NCBI GenBank assembly: GCA_013140495.1
Contig: JABFSR010000025.1
Coordinates: forward strand, 1-63,368
DNA length: 63,368 nt
Origin: Verrucomicrobiota bacterium
GTDB taxonomy: Bacteria; Verrucomicrobiota; Verrucomicrobiia; Limisphaerales; JADLHS01
Reading direction: 5' to 3'
Of the stretch, positions 27,836 to 35,143 are shown piece after piece (position 1 is the stretch's first letter; each line of letters starts with the position of its first letter). The position numbers and the translations under genes are program-made. The notes below the pieces were generated by a model, which saw only the letters and a list, made by a program, of their open reading frames with translations, had not been told where the DNA came from and did no database searches.

Positions 27836-28050
27836 CGCCGATCTCGAAGGCACGACACGCGGGCCGGATGATTAACCACGAAATACACCAAACACACGAA
27901 AAGGGAACACGAAGAGCGCAGTTTTCTTTCGTGTCATTTCGTGTGTTTCGTGGTTCAAGAAGTTCCTGCCCGGAATTTCAGGAAACGGTGAACCAGCGCG
28001 AAGCCAGGCTCAAAGCCGTGGCGCTGGCGGAGACGTTTGCGAAGAGATAA
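27825..28050 (+). pseudogene. Possible small gene interrupted by an 82-bp palindromic element
   Basis: ATG 27825 reads 16 codons (MQIIADLEGTTRGPDD) and stops inside the element 27874-27955. If those 82 bases are removed, the frame continues without a stop through SRSSCPEFQETVNQREARLK and AVALAETFAKR to a TAA at 28050, giving a 47-residue product. The second half looks like genuine helical protein. A restored frame has a one-in-three chance of arising at random, and I do not recognise the product. The rest of 27512-28143 shows no other gene. Confidence 0.35.
27874..27955. repeat. 82-bp palindromic element (AACCACGAAA type)
   Basis: The ends AACCACGAAATACACC and GTGTGTTTCGTGGTT form an imperfect inverted repeat of about 28 bases per arm, with more CACGAAA/TTTCGTG units inside. 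It has no coding capacity. Confidence 0.7.
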
Positions 28051-28143
28051 CCAATTCTTCCCGGTGTCTTGCGCCATGAGAAAGTGAACTCGCCGTTCAT
28101 CCTCCTTCTCACCCGCTTCGAGAACCGGTAGAGTCCGCACCCT

Positions 28144-30765
28144 GTGGCAGCGACACTTTACGATCTGATTCCGCGCGATGAGAAACTGAGCAACGACGTG
28201 TTGCTCGGTCGCTTCCTTGATTATGCCGAAGGCCGGAAACTTCAACTCTATCCCGCGCAAGAGTCGGCCATCCTGGAATTGTTCGAGGAGAAGAACGTCA
28301 TTCTCAACACGCCCACGGGTTCGGGCAAATCACTCGTCGCCACGGCCCTGCACTTTCAGGCCATCGCCAAAGGCAAACGCTCGATCTACACCTGTCCGAT
28401 CAAGGCGCTGGTGAACGAGAAGTTCATGGCGCTCTGCCGTGAGTTCGGTCCGGATAATGTCGGGCTCAGCACCGGTGATGCGTCGGTGAATCGCGACGCA
28501 TCCATCCTCTGCTGCACGGCGGAGATTCTCGCGAACATCGCCCTGCGCGAAGGCGCGGCGGCCAATGTGCAGGACGTGGTCATGGACGAGTTTCACTATT
28601 ACGCCGATCGCGAGCGGGGCGTGGCGTGGCAGGTGCCGCTGTTGACCTTGCCGCAGACGCGTTTCCTGCTGATGTCTGCGACGCTCGGCGACACAACGTT
28701 CTTCGAGGAGGAACTCACGCGACTCACCGGGCGTCCGACTGTGGCGGTAACTTCCACCGACCGACCCGTGCCGTTGGCGCATGAATACTCCGAACTTCCA
28801 CTCGCCAAAACGCTCGAAAGCCTCGTTGCCGATGGTCGCGCGCCGGTCTATGTCGTTCACTTCACGCAACTGGAAGCGGCCCAGAGCGCGCAGGATTTCA
28901 CCAGCATCAACGTCTGTACGCGCGATGAAAAAGCCGCCATCGCGAACATGCTCGAAGGGTTCAAGTTCACCAGCCCCTATGGGCCGGAGATCAAGAAGTG
29001 GCTGCGGCACGGCATCGGATTGCATCACGCCGGATTGCTGCCGAAATATCGCGTGCTGATCGAGCAACTCGCGCAGAAGGGTTTGCTCAAAGTCATTTGC
29101 GGCACAGACACGCTTGGCGTCGGCATCAACGTGCCGATCCGCACGGTGTTGTTTACCCGGCTCTGCAAATACGACGGCCAAAAGACCGGTATCCTGAGCG
29201 CGCGGGATTTTCATCAGATCGGCGGGCGCGCCGGTCGGAAGGGTTTTGACGACCAGGGCTGGGTCGTGGCACAAGCGCCGGAGCATGTCATCGAAAACTT
29301 GAAGCTCGCGGAAAAATCCGCGCGCGATGGCAAGAAGACCGTGAAGCGTCAGCCGCCGGAAAAGAATTTCGTCAATTGGGACAAGAACACTTACGTCCGC
29401 TTGATCGCTGCACCGCCAGAAAAACTCACGTCCCGCTTCCAGGTCACGCACGGGATGTTGCTGAATGTGCTCAGTCGTAAAGGCGATGGTTGTGCGGCCA
29501 TGCGCAAGCTCATCCGCGACTGTCACGAAACGCCGCGGCAGAAGCAGGCGCATATCAAGCGCGCGTGGCAATTGTTCCGCTCGCTGTTGGACCGGAAGAT
29601 CGTGGAGTTCATCGAGCCGGAGCGCCGCCTTCAGGCGGCAGCGCGCGATCACGGCGAAGCGAATAAGCTGCCGCCTGAAGGCGGCGTTCAGATAGAGGGC
29701 GAGCAAAAGCTCCGCGTGAACGTCGAGTTGCAGGACGATTTCTCGATGGATCAGGTGTTGTCGCTCTATCTGCTCGAAACGATTCCGCTCATGGACCCGC
29801 AAGCTCCGGATTACGCGCTCATCCTGCTCACACTCGTCGAGTCCATTCTCGAAGACCCGGACATCATCCTGCGCAAGCAGCTCGACAAGGTGAAGGATCA
29901 GAAGATGGCCGAGATGAAGATGGAAGGCATCGAATATGATCAGCGCATGGAGGAACTGGAAAAGTGCGAGCACCCGAAGCCGAATCGCGAGTTCGTCTAT
30001 TCCACGTTCAACGCCTTCGCTGCGCGGCATCCGTGGGTAGGCGAGGAGAACATTCACCTGAAATCCATCGTGCGCGAGATGTTCGAGGAATTCCGATCCT
30101 TCGCCGATTACATCAAGCTTTACGAATTGCATCGCGCCGAGGGCGTGCTGTTGCGGCATCTGAACAGCGTGTTCAAAGTCCTCGCGCAAACCGTGCCCGA
30201 CTCCGCCAAGAATGAGCAGGTGCGCGAAATGGAACTCTATCTCGGCACGATGATCCGGCAGGTGGATTCCAGTCTGCTCGACGAGTGGGAAAAGATGCGC
30301 GACCCAAATTATCGCCCCGGCGAAACCAAGGAAGTCCGCCCGCCCGGCGCCGAGGAAGCCGCGCAAGACATCACGCGCGACACCAAAGCCTTCACCGCCA
30401 CGATCCGCAATCGCATCTTCACCTTCCTGCGCGGCTTGGTCATCGAGGATTACGAGCAAGCCATCGCTAATCTCAGTTCACCGCAGGACACCGAAGGCCA
30501 ACCGTGGACCGCCGCCCGCCTTCAAGCTGCGTTGGACGCGTATCACGCCGATCACGAACGTATCTGTCTTGAACCGAACGCGCGCAACGCCCGCCACACC
30601 TATGTCGTGCCTGCCGAAGACAAGAAATCCTGGCGCGTGCAGCAAATGCTCGTGGACCCGGCAGAGCACAACGATTGGGTGGCCGAGTTTGAAGTGGACC
30701 TCACCTCGTCACGACAACAGAACGAGCCGGTGCTGCGCTTGCGCCGCATCGGTTCGCTCACTTGA
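28144..30765 (+). CDS. Ski2-like DExH-box helicase (DUF3516-type C-terminus)
   Basis: The 873-residue ATPase starts at a GTG. Helicase motifs in order are LYPAQESAI (Q-like), [15 protein letters not shown] (Walker A, about 57), [11 protein letters not shown] (Ia), [13 protein letters not shown] (DEFH box, about 150), LMSATLGD (III), [14 protein letters not shown] (IV/V), [17 protein letters not shown] and [14 protein letters not shown] (VI). The family remodels RNA or nucleic-acid complexes. The C-terminal 450 residues match the DUF3516 helicase subgroup common in actinobacteria and PVC bacteria. Residues 494-514 are encoded by an in-frame inverted-repeat element (29623-29686). The stop codon shares its last base with another repeat element at 30765. 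Confidence 0.88.
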   Translation: MAATLYDLIPRDEKLSNDVLLGRFLDYAEGRKLQLYPAQESAILELFEEKNVILNTPTGSGKSLVATALHFQAIAKGKRSIYTCPIKALVNEKFMALCREFGPDNVGLSTGDASVNRDASILCCTAEILANIALREGAAANVQDVVMDEFHYYADRERGVAWQVPLLTLPQTRFLLMSATLGDTTFFEEELTRLTGRPTVAVTSTDRPVPLAHEYSELPLAKTLESLVADGRAPVYVVHFTQLEAAQSAQDFTSINVCTRDEKAAIANMLEGFKFTSPYGPEIKKWLRHGIGLHHAGLLPKYRVLIEQLAQKGLLKVICGTDTLGVGINVPIRTVLFTRLCKYDGQKTGILSARDFHQIGGRAGRKGFDDQGWVVAQAPEHVIENLKLAEKSARDGKKTVKRQPPEKNFVNWDKNTYVRLIAAPPEKLTSRFQVTHGMLLNVLSRKGDGCAAMRKLIRDCHETPRQKQAHIKRAWQLFRSLLDRKIVEFIEPERRLQAAARDHGEANKLPPEGGVQIEGEQKLRVNVELQDDFSMDQVLSLYLLETIPLMDPQAPDYALILLTLVESILEDPDIILRKQLDKVKDQKMAEMKMEGIEYDQRMEELEKCEHPKPNREFVYSTFNAFAARHPWVGEENIHLKSIVREMFEEFRSFADYIKLYELHRAEGVLLRHLNSVFKVLAQTVPDSAKNEQVREMELYLGTMIRQVDSSLLDEWEKMRDPNYRPGETKEVRPPGAEEAAQDITRDTKAFTATIRNRIFTFLRGLVIEDYEQAIANLSSPQDTEGQPWTAARLQAALDAYHADHERICLEPNARNARHTYVVPAEDKKSWRVQQMLVDPAEHNDWVAEFEVDLTSSRQQNEPVLRLRRIGSLT
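29623..29686. repeat. In-frame inverted-repeat (REP-like) element within the helicase gene
   Basis: Two 20-base arms (29623-29642 and 29667-29686) are perfect complements, separated by 24 bases. Each arm is itself palindromic (GCCGCCTTCAGGCGGC and GCCGCCTGAAGGCGGC). The element encodes [20 protein letters not shown] without breaking the frame. Confidence 0.8.
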
Positions 30766-30847
30766 ACCGCTAATCTGCGCTGATCTACGCTGATAAAAAT
30801 ATTAACCACGTTTCCGGATTAGCGAGAATGAGCGCAGATCAGCGGTT
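30765..30847. repeat. Palindromic intergenic repeat (AACCGCTAATCTGCGCTGAT type)
   Basis: The left end AACCGCTAATCTGCGCTGAT and right end GAGCGCAGATCAGCGGTT are imperfect complements. The element starts on the final A of the helicase TGA, so it sits exactly at the 3' end of the gene. Confidence 0.65.
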
Positions 30848-30892
30848 TCCAACCCTGACAAAGTCGGCGATCTCGTCATACTGCTCCCCGCC

Positions 30893-30967
30893 ATGTCCCA
30901 AACCATCGGTTATATCGCGCTTGTGGTGCGCGACCACGACGAGGCGATTGCCTTCTACACGGAAAAG
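30893..30967 (+). pseudogene. Truncated glyoxalase/VOC-family gene start
   Basis: From ATG 30893 the frame reads MSQTIGYIALVVRDHDEAIA then FYTEK, which is the standard first strand-helix of VOC (glyoxalase/bleomycin-resistance) proteins. After 25 codons it runs into the inverted repeat at 30976, and what follows (PDCRSANAESASF...) is not VOC-like. The open frame continues to 31201 by chance. No later part of a VOC domain is found before the next gene, so the gene appears truncated. Confidence 0.65.
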
Positions 30968-30975
30968 CCGGACTG

Positions 30976-31049
30976 CCGGAGCGCGAATGCCGAGTCCGCG
31001 AGTTTTGTCAGCGCACAGGCAACACGCGGACCCGGCATCCGCGCTCCGG
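30976..31049. repeat. 74-bp inverted-repeat element next to the broken VOC gene
   Basis: Arms 30976-31000 and 31025-31049 (CCGGAGCGCG... and ...CGCGCTCCGG) pair in 23 of 25 positions around a 24-base loop. It belongs to a different sequence family from the copies at 11094, 31967 and 32242. The remainder up to 31197 is AT-richer and holds no recognised gene. Confidence 0.75.
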
Positions 31050-31197
31050 TTTTCTGGTTTTGGTGTGGCCGAATTGTGACAAGGCATGGCCCAAGAGAGG
31101 GTAGAGATGTGCTGTGGGATGGGTGTAAAGTCGAAACAGTTTTTAAGACGAAAAGCGGAACTATTGGAAGAAACTCAGAAAGTAAAAGCATAAATTT

Positions 31198-31887
31198 ATG
31201 AAGGCGATGTTCAAAACGGTTTTGTTTGCAGGAGGTTTGGTTTTGGCATCCACATGGCCCGTGCGGGCCACATTAATTGCTGCTTGGGATTTTAAGGGTG
31301 TTGTAGCCGCTCCAAGCACGCCTGCCACATTCGCAGCAACCGCTGGTTCTGGTTCGCTTGATGTGTCTTTATTTTCGCCAACTTTACCGACTCAGAGGAC
31401 TTCGTTTACCGGTGCGGGCTCAGTAAACACCTTTACGGGTGCTGAATCGGGGACAGGAACTGCTCTTGGTTTGCAGAATAATTCAGCAAATGGAAAATCA
31501 ATTGTTTTCTCATTGAACATGTCCGGTTTCCAAGACCTCATCCTTACTTTTGCAACTCAAGGAACAGCCAGTGGTTTTAACAATCATCAATGGCGTTATA
31601 GCAATGACGGGACCGCCTACACGGCACTTAGTGGCAATAACACAGCAGTAACGGTTAGCGGTTTCGTCATAAAGACTGTTGATTTTTCTTCCATTTCTGC
31701 ACTTGATAATGACAACACTATTTTCATTGAACTGATCGTAAGTGGTGCAACTGCCTCTTCTGGCAACAATCGTTTCGACAATGTACAGTTCAACGCTACA
31801 GCCGTCCCCGAAGCGTCCACTTGGGTTGCCGGACTCGGGTTGTCCTTGGGCATGTTGGGCACGTTCGTCCGCAAGCATCGCAAGTAA
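31198..31887 (+). CDS. PEP-CTERM sorted secreted protein
   Basis: The 229-residue protein has a signal peptide (MFKTVLFAGGLVLASTWPVRA). The mature region is rich in beta-strands and Ser/Thr/Asn (SLNMSGFQDLILTFATQGTA, HQWRYSNDGTAY). The C-terminus is a PEP-CTERM tail: VPEASTWVAGLGLSLGMLG followed by the basic end RKHRK. Such tails are processed by an exosortase and link the protein to exopolysaccharide-rich envelopes; the exosortase is not in the window. Base composition is lower in GC than its neighbours. Its 3' end (from 31849) is duplicated downstream at 32123. The function of the body is unknown. Confidence 0.85.
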   Translation: MKAMFKTVLFAGGLVLASTWPVRATLIAAWDFKGVVAAPSTPATFAATAGSGSLDVSLFSPTLPTQRTSFTGAGSVNTFTGAESGTGTALGLQNNSANGKSIVFSLNMSGFQDLILTFATQGTASGFNNHQWRYSNDGTAYTALSGNNTAVTVSGFVIKTVDFSSISALDNDNTIFIELIVSGATASSGNNRFDNVQFNATAVPEASTWVAGLGLSLGMLGTFVRKHRK

Positions 31888-31909
31888 TTTCACGCTTCAT
31901 CAGAACCAG

Positions 31910-31940
31910 ACCCCGGTTGCCTCGTGCACCGGGGTTTGTT
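31910..31940 (+). terminator. Terminator of the PEP-CTERM gene
   Basis: Stem ACCCCGG/CCGGGGT around a 12-base loop, followed by TTGTTGTTT, 22 bases after the stop. The downstream duplicate carries the same hairpin near 32184-32215. Confidence 0.65.
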
Positions 31941-31966
31941 GTTTCCCGGCCGCCCCCGGTTTCGTC

Positions 31967-32076
31967 CGGAGTGCGCCCGTCCCCGGGCGCAGCAACAATG
32001 GAAGAACGACCGGCGTGGAATTTTCGCGTGCGCCACAAATACTCGCGCTGCTGCGCCCGGGGACGGGCGCACTCCG
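31967..32076. repeat. Inverted-repeat element, copy B (110 bp, perfect 28-bp arms)
   Basis: CGGAGTGCGCCCGTCCCCGG begins the left arm, and its exact complement ends the element. The inner sequence includes GAAGAACGACCGGCGTGGA. It is related to copies at 11094-11201 and 32242-32350. Confidence 0.85.
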
Positions 32077-32122
32077 ATTCTGAACTTTTCCAACACTCTT
32101 GACCGCTCACCATTTTCCCCCA

Positions 32123-32241
32123 GGCATGTTGGGCTCGTTCGTCCGCAAGCATCGCAAGTAATTTCACGGCTCATCAGAACCAGACCCCGGATGCCTCGTG
32201 CGTCCGGGGTTTGTTGCTTCCTGGCTGCCACCGGTTTCGTC
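32123..32241 (+). pseudogene. Duplicated 3' end of the PEP-CTERM gene
   Basis: Bases 32123-32350 repeat 31849-32076 with scattered changes. The copy still encodes GMLGSFVRKHRK and its stop codon, the terminator hairpin, and then element copy C. It has no start codon or signal peptide of its own. The 46 bases between the two units (32077-32122) show nothing. Confidence 0.8.
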
Positions 32242-32350
32242 CGGAGTGCGCCCGTCCCCGGGCGCAGCAATGCTTGAAGAACGGCAGGCGTGGATTTTCA
32301 AGCGCGCCTCGGATGCTCGCGCTGCTGCGCCCGGGGACGGGCGCACTCCG
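32242..32350. repeat. Inverted-repeat element, copy C (109 bp)
   Basis: It has the same 28-base perfect arms as copy B and a similar centre (GAAGAACGGCAGGCGTGGA). Its right end is one base before the stop codon of the histidine kinase gene, which ends at 32352. Confidence 0.85.
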
Positions 32351-32351
32351 A

Positions 32352-34919
32352 TCATCTGGCAGCGCCGCACGGCACGCGGATGGTGATGGTCGTCCCTTGC
32401 TTCGGCGCCGAGGCAACTTCATACGTTCCTCCAAGAAACGCGGCACGTTCGCGCATGTTGCCCAGCCCGGCTCCGCGCCCCTTCCTTTTGCCGGCCTGGG
32501 GCGAGTCGGGATCAAACCCGCGTCCGTCATCATGAATTTTCAAGAGGATGACATCGCCCTGATGCGCCAGCCGCACGCGAATTTTCCTGGCGCGGGCGTG
32601 CTTCTCCGCATTGGCCAGGGCCTCCTGCACGATGCGGAAGAGATGGAGTTCCACGTGTGAAGGCAACCGGTCCAGCGGCGCGATGCTGGTTTTCACGGAG
32701 AGGCCGGAACGCGATTGAAATTCCTTGCAGAGATTGCGGCAGGCCGTGGCCAGACCAAGATTATCCAGGTCGCTGGGGCGGAGGTCGTGAGCGATGCGGC
32801 GGTTTTCCTCCAGCGCCTTGACGAGCAAATCTCCGCAGCGCGCGAGAATCTCCCGGGCCGCCGGATTGAGGGCTGCGATGTGGTCCTCCACCTTGTGGAG
32901 TCTCATCTTGGCGGAGGCGATGATCTGGTTGACGCCGTCATGGAGTTCGCGCGCCACGCGGAGGCGCTCGTCCTCCTGCGCCTCGATGATGCGGCGGTGC
33001 AGCCGGCGCAGTTCCTCCTCGGCGAGTTTGCGCATGCTGATGTCCCTGGCCACGCCAATGAGGCCGAGTATGCTGCCCTTGTCATTCTTGATCTGGGACG
33101 TGCTGAGTGAAATCGGGAACTCCGTCCCGTCCTTTCTGAGGTTCAGGAGTTCGCCCCGCCATTCGTTGGTCAGTGTCCGCTGATAGACCTGCTGGCAAAG
33201 TCCCGGCGGATTGTTTGTGGAATAAAGAAACTCCGGCGTCCGCCCCAGGACTTCCTTCTCGGTGTAGCCGTAGTTTTCGAGGAAGGCCTGATTGACAAAG
33301 GTGAACCGGTTTTCGTGGTCGGTAATGCTGATATATTCACGGGCCGTCTGCACCGCGTAGGCCAGCAACTGGATTTTTTCCTCCGCCCGCTTGCGCCTGC
33401 TGATGTCCCGGATGAACGTCGTAAAGATCGGAGGTCCCGCCAGTTCAATGCGGGTGATGCTGAACTCGACAGGAAACTCCGTGGCGTCCGCGCGCAGGGC
33501 GGTTGTTTCGATACGACTGTCGAGAGTCGGCCCCGCATCGCTTGTGAAGGAATGTGCCAGACCGCCTCGGAACCATTCCCGCAACGAAGGTGGAATGATG
33601 ACCAGCGCCATTTCCCTGCCGAGCACCTTGCGACTGACCACGCCAAACATTTTTTCCGCAGCGGGATTGAAATCAGTGATCCTGCCCTTGTGATCAATCG
33701 TAACGATTGCATCCAGGGCCGACTGCATGATGGCGCTCTTGCGCGCCTCGCTTTCACGGAGCGCCTCCTCGGACTGCCTTCGCTTCGTGATGTCCTCGGC
33801 AATGCCCGCGACGCGGTAAACATTTCCCGACTGGTCGCTAACGGGAAAGGCGCGATCATGAATCCAGCGGATCGAACCATCCGGTCGCTCGATACGGTAT
33901 ATCTCGTCATACTCACCGGAAGCTTGTTTCGTGAGGGCGGCCTGCAAAACGCGCTCACGGTCGTCCGGATGCAGTGCTTCGAGCCAGTTGATGGGTGAAG
34001 CATAAAGGCTTTCACAGCTTCTTCCCCAGATTTCCTCGTATGCAGGGCTGATGTAGAGCATTTGATTCTTTGCAGGGTCTGTCATCCAGAACACCTCCTT
34101 GATGTTCTCCGCCACCTGACGGAAACGTTCTTCGCTCATGCGCAAAATTTCCTCCGCCTGCTTGCGCTGGGTGATGTCCCGCACCATCCCGACGAGACCA
34201 AAAGGCCGGCCCTGCATGTCCATCAATGCGGCGGAGTTTGCCTCCCCGGAGAAACGGCTGCCATTTTTCCTGAGCATGGTGTATTCGCCATTTCGAAAAA
34301 CGCCGGATGCCAGGGACGTGGTGATGTCGGTCCGGATGCGTTCATGTTCCTCGGGCGGGGTCAGGTCAAAAATGTTTTTGCACAGGAGTTCAGCTTCATT
34401 GGCGTAGCCCAGCATTTTCACAGCCTGGGGATTGACGCTCGTCAACCGGAACTGCAAATCAATGGTGACCACGGCATCCGGCAGGATTTCGATCAATTGC
34501 CGGTAATGCTGTTCGCTGCTGCGGAGCGCTGCGGTGGCGTTACGAAGTCGCAGGATCGTCCGGATTCGTGCGAGCAACTCGGCCGGGTCCGCCGGTTTGA
34601 GGATGTAGTCGTCCGCTCCACTTCCGAGCCCGTCAACTTTATGAGCCACGCTCGTGGCGTTTCCGGAGCAGAGCACCACGAAAACGTCGTGCAGAGCAGG
34701 GTCGCCCTTGATCTGACGGCAGACTTCGATCCCGCTCAAATCAGGCAGGACTACATCCAGCAGAATTACATCAATGTGGGATTCACGAACCTTCCTGAGG
34801 CAATCGTGCCCGCTGGATGCTTCCGCAACGTCATAGCCGGCTGACTGGATGATTTGAGACAGGAACTGGAGGACGTCAGGGTCATCATCCACAATGAGTA
34901 TGCGGGGCGTCGTGTTCAT
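32352..34919 (-). CDS. Hybrid sensor histidine kinase with N-terminal receiver and four PAS domains
   Basis: Read from ATG 34919, the protein has 855 residues. It begins with a receiver domain (ILIVDDDPDVLQF, phospho-acceptor Asp55 in VILLDVVLPDLSG). Four PAS/PAC units follow at about 135-255, 260-385, 390-510 and 515-635, each ending in a DI(T/S)xRK motif. The kinase core is of the NarL/DesK type: RVARELHDGVNQ with phospho-His660, then an HATPase domain (EALANAEKHARA, DDGRGFDP, GAGLGNMRERA). There are no membrane segments, so it senses a cytoplasmic signal, perhaps redox or a ligand. A receiver in front of PAS repeats suggests it is itself an output of another kinase. No partner regulator is adjacent. 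Confidence 0.9.
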   Translation of the reverse strand: MNTTPRILIVDDDPDVLQFLSQIIQSAGYDVAEASSGHDCLRKVRESHIDVILLDVVLPDLSGIEVCRQIKGDPALHDVFVVLCSGNATSVAHKVDGLGSGADDYILKPADPAELLARIRTILRLRNATAALRSSEQHYRQLIEILPDAVVTIDLQFRLTSVNPQAVKMLGYANEAELLCKNIFDLTPPEEHERIRTDITTSLASGVFRNGEYTMLRKNGSRFSGEANSAALMDMQGRPFGLVGMVRDITQRKQAEEILRMSEERFRQVAENIKEVFWMTDPAKNQMLYISPAYEEIWGRSCESLYASPINWLEALHPDDRERVLQAALTKQASGEYDEIYRIERPDGSIRWIHDRAFPVSDQSGNVYRVAGIAEDITKRRQSEEALRESEARKSAIMQSALDAIVTIDHKGRITDFNPAAEKMFGVVSRKVLGREMALVIIPPSLREWFRGGLAHSFTSDAGPTLDSRIETTALRADATEFPVEFSITRIELAGPPIFTTFIRDISRRKRAEEKIQLLAYAVQTAREYISITDHENRFTFVNQAFLENYGYTEKEVLGRTPEFLYSTNNPPGLCQQVYQRTLTNEWRGELLNLRKDGTEFPISLSTSQIKNDKGSILGLIGVARDISMRKLAEEELRRLHRRIIEAQEDERLRVARELHDGVNQIIASAKMRLHKVEDHIAALNPAAREILARCGDLLVKALEENRRIAHDLRPSDLDNLGLATACRNLCKEFQSRSGLSVKTSIAPLDRLPSHVELHLFRIVQEALANAEKHARARKIRVRLAHQGDVILLKIHDDGRGFDPDSPQAGKRKGRGAGLGNMRERAAFLGGTYEVASAPKQGTTITIRVPCGAAR

Positions 34920-35143
34920 GCCTCGTGATTTCTGGCGGTTCAATTAACAGTCATTCAAGAAGAAGGAAAGACTGAAAGTCGCGCGTGTGGGTTTGGACGT
35001 GTGAGATTAAAAGTCGGTGAGGTCGCCGGATCGTCCGCATCCTCGTTGTCGAGCCCAACTCCATTTCGAGGACGAGAATGAGGACGAGGACGACAACGCG
35101 AATCCAGGGTTGCCTATGGCGAATGAAATGTTATGCAATCGCC

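Noticed and set aside
28330..30459. 709-codon minus-strand frame opposite the helicase
   Set aside because: The plus strand has a complete set of helicase motifs; the antisense product is His/Leu/Arg-rich and unlike any family.
30968..31201. Continuation of the VOC frame to 31201 as a true C-terminus
   Set aside because: It runs through an inverted-repeat element and has no VOC features.
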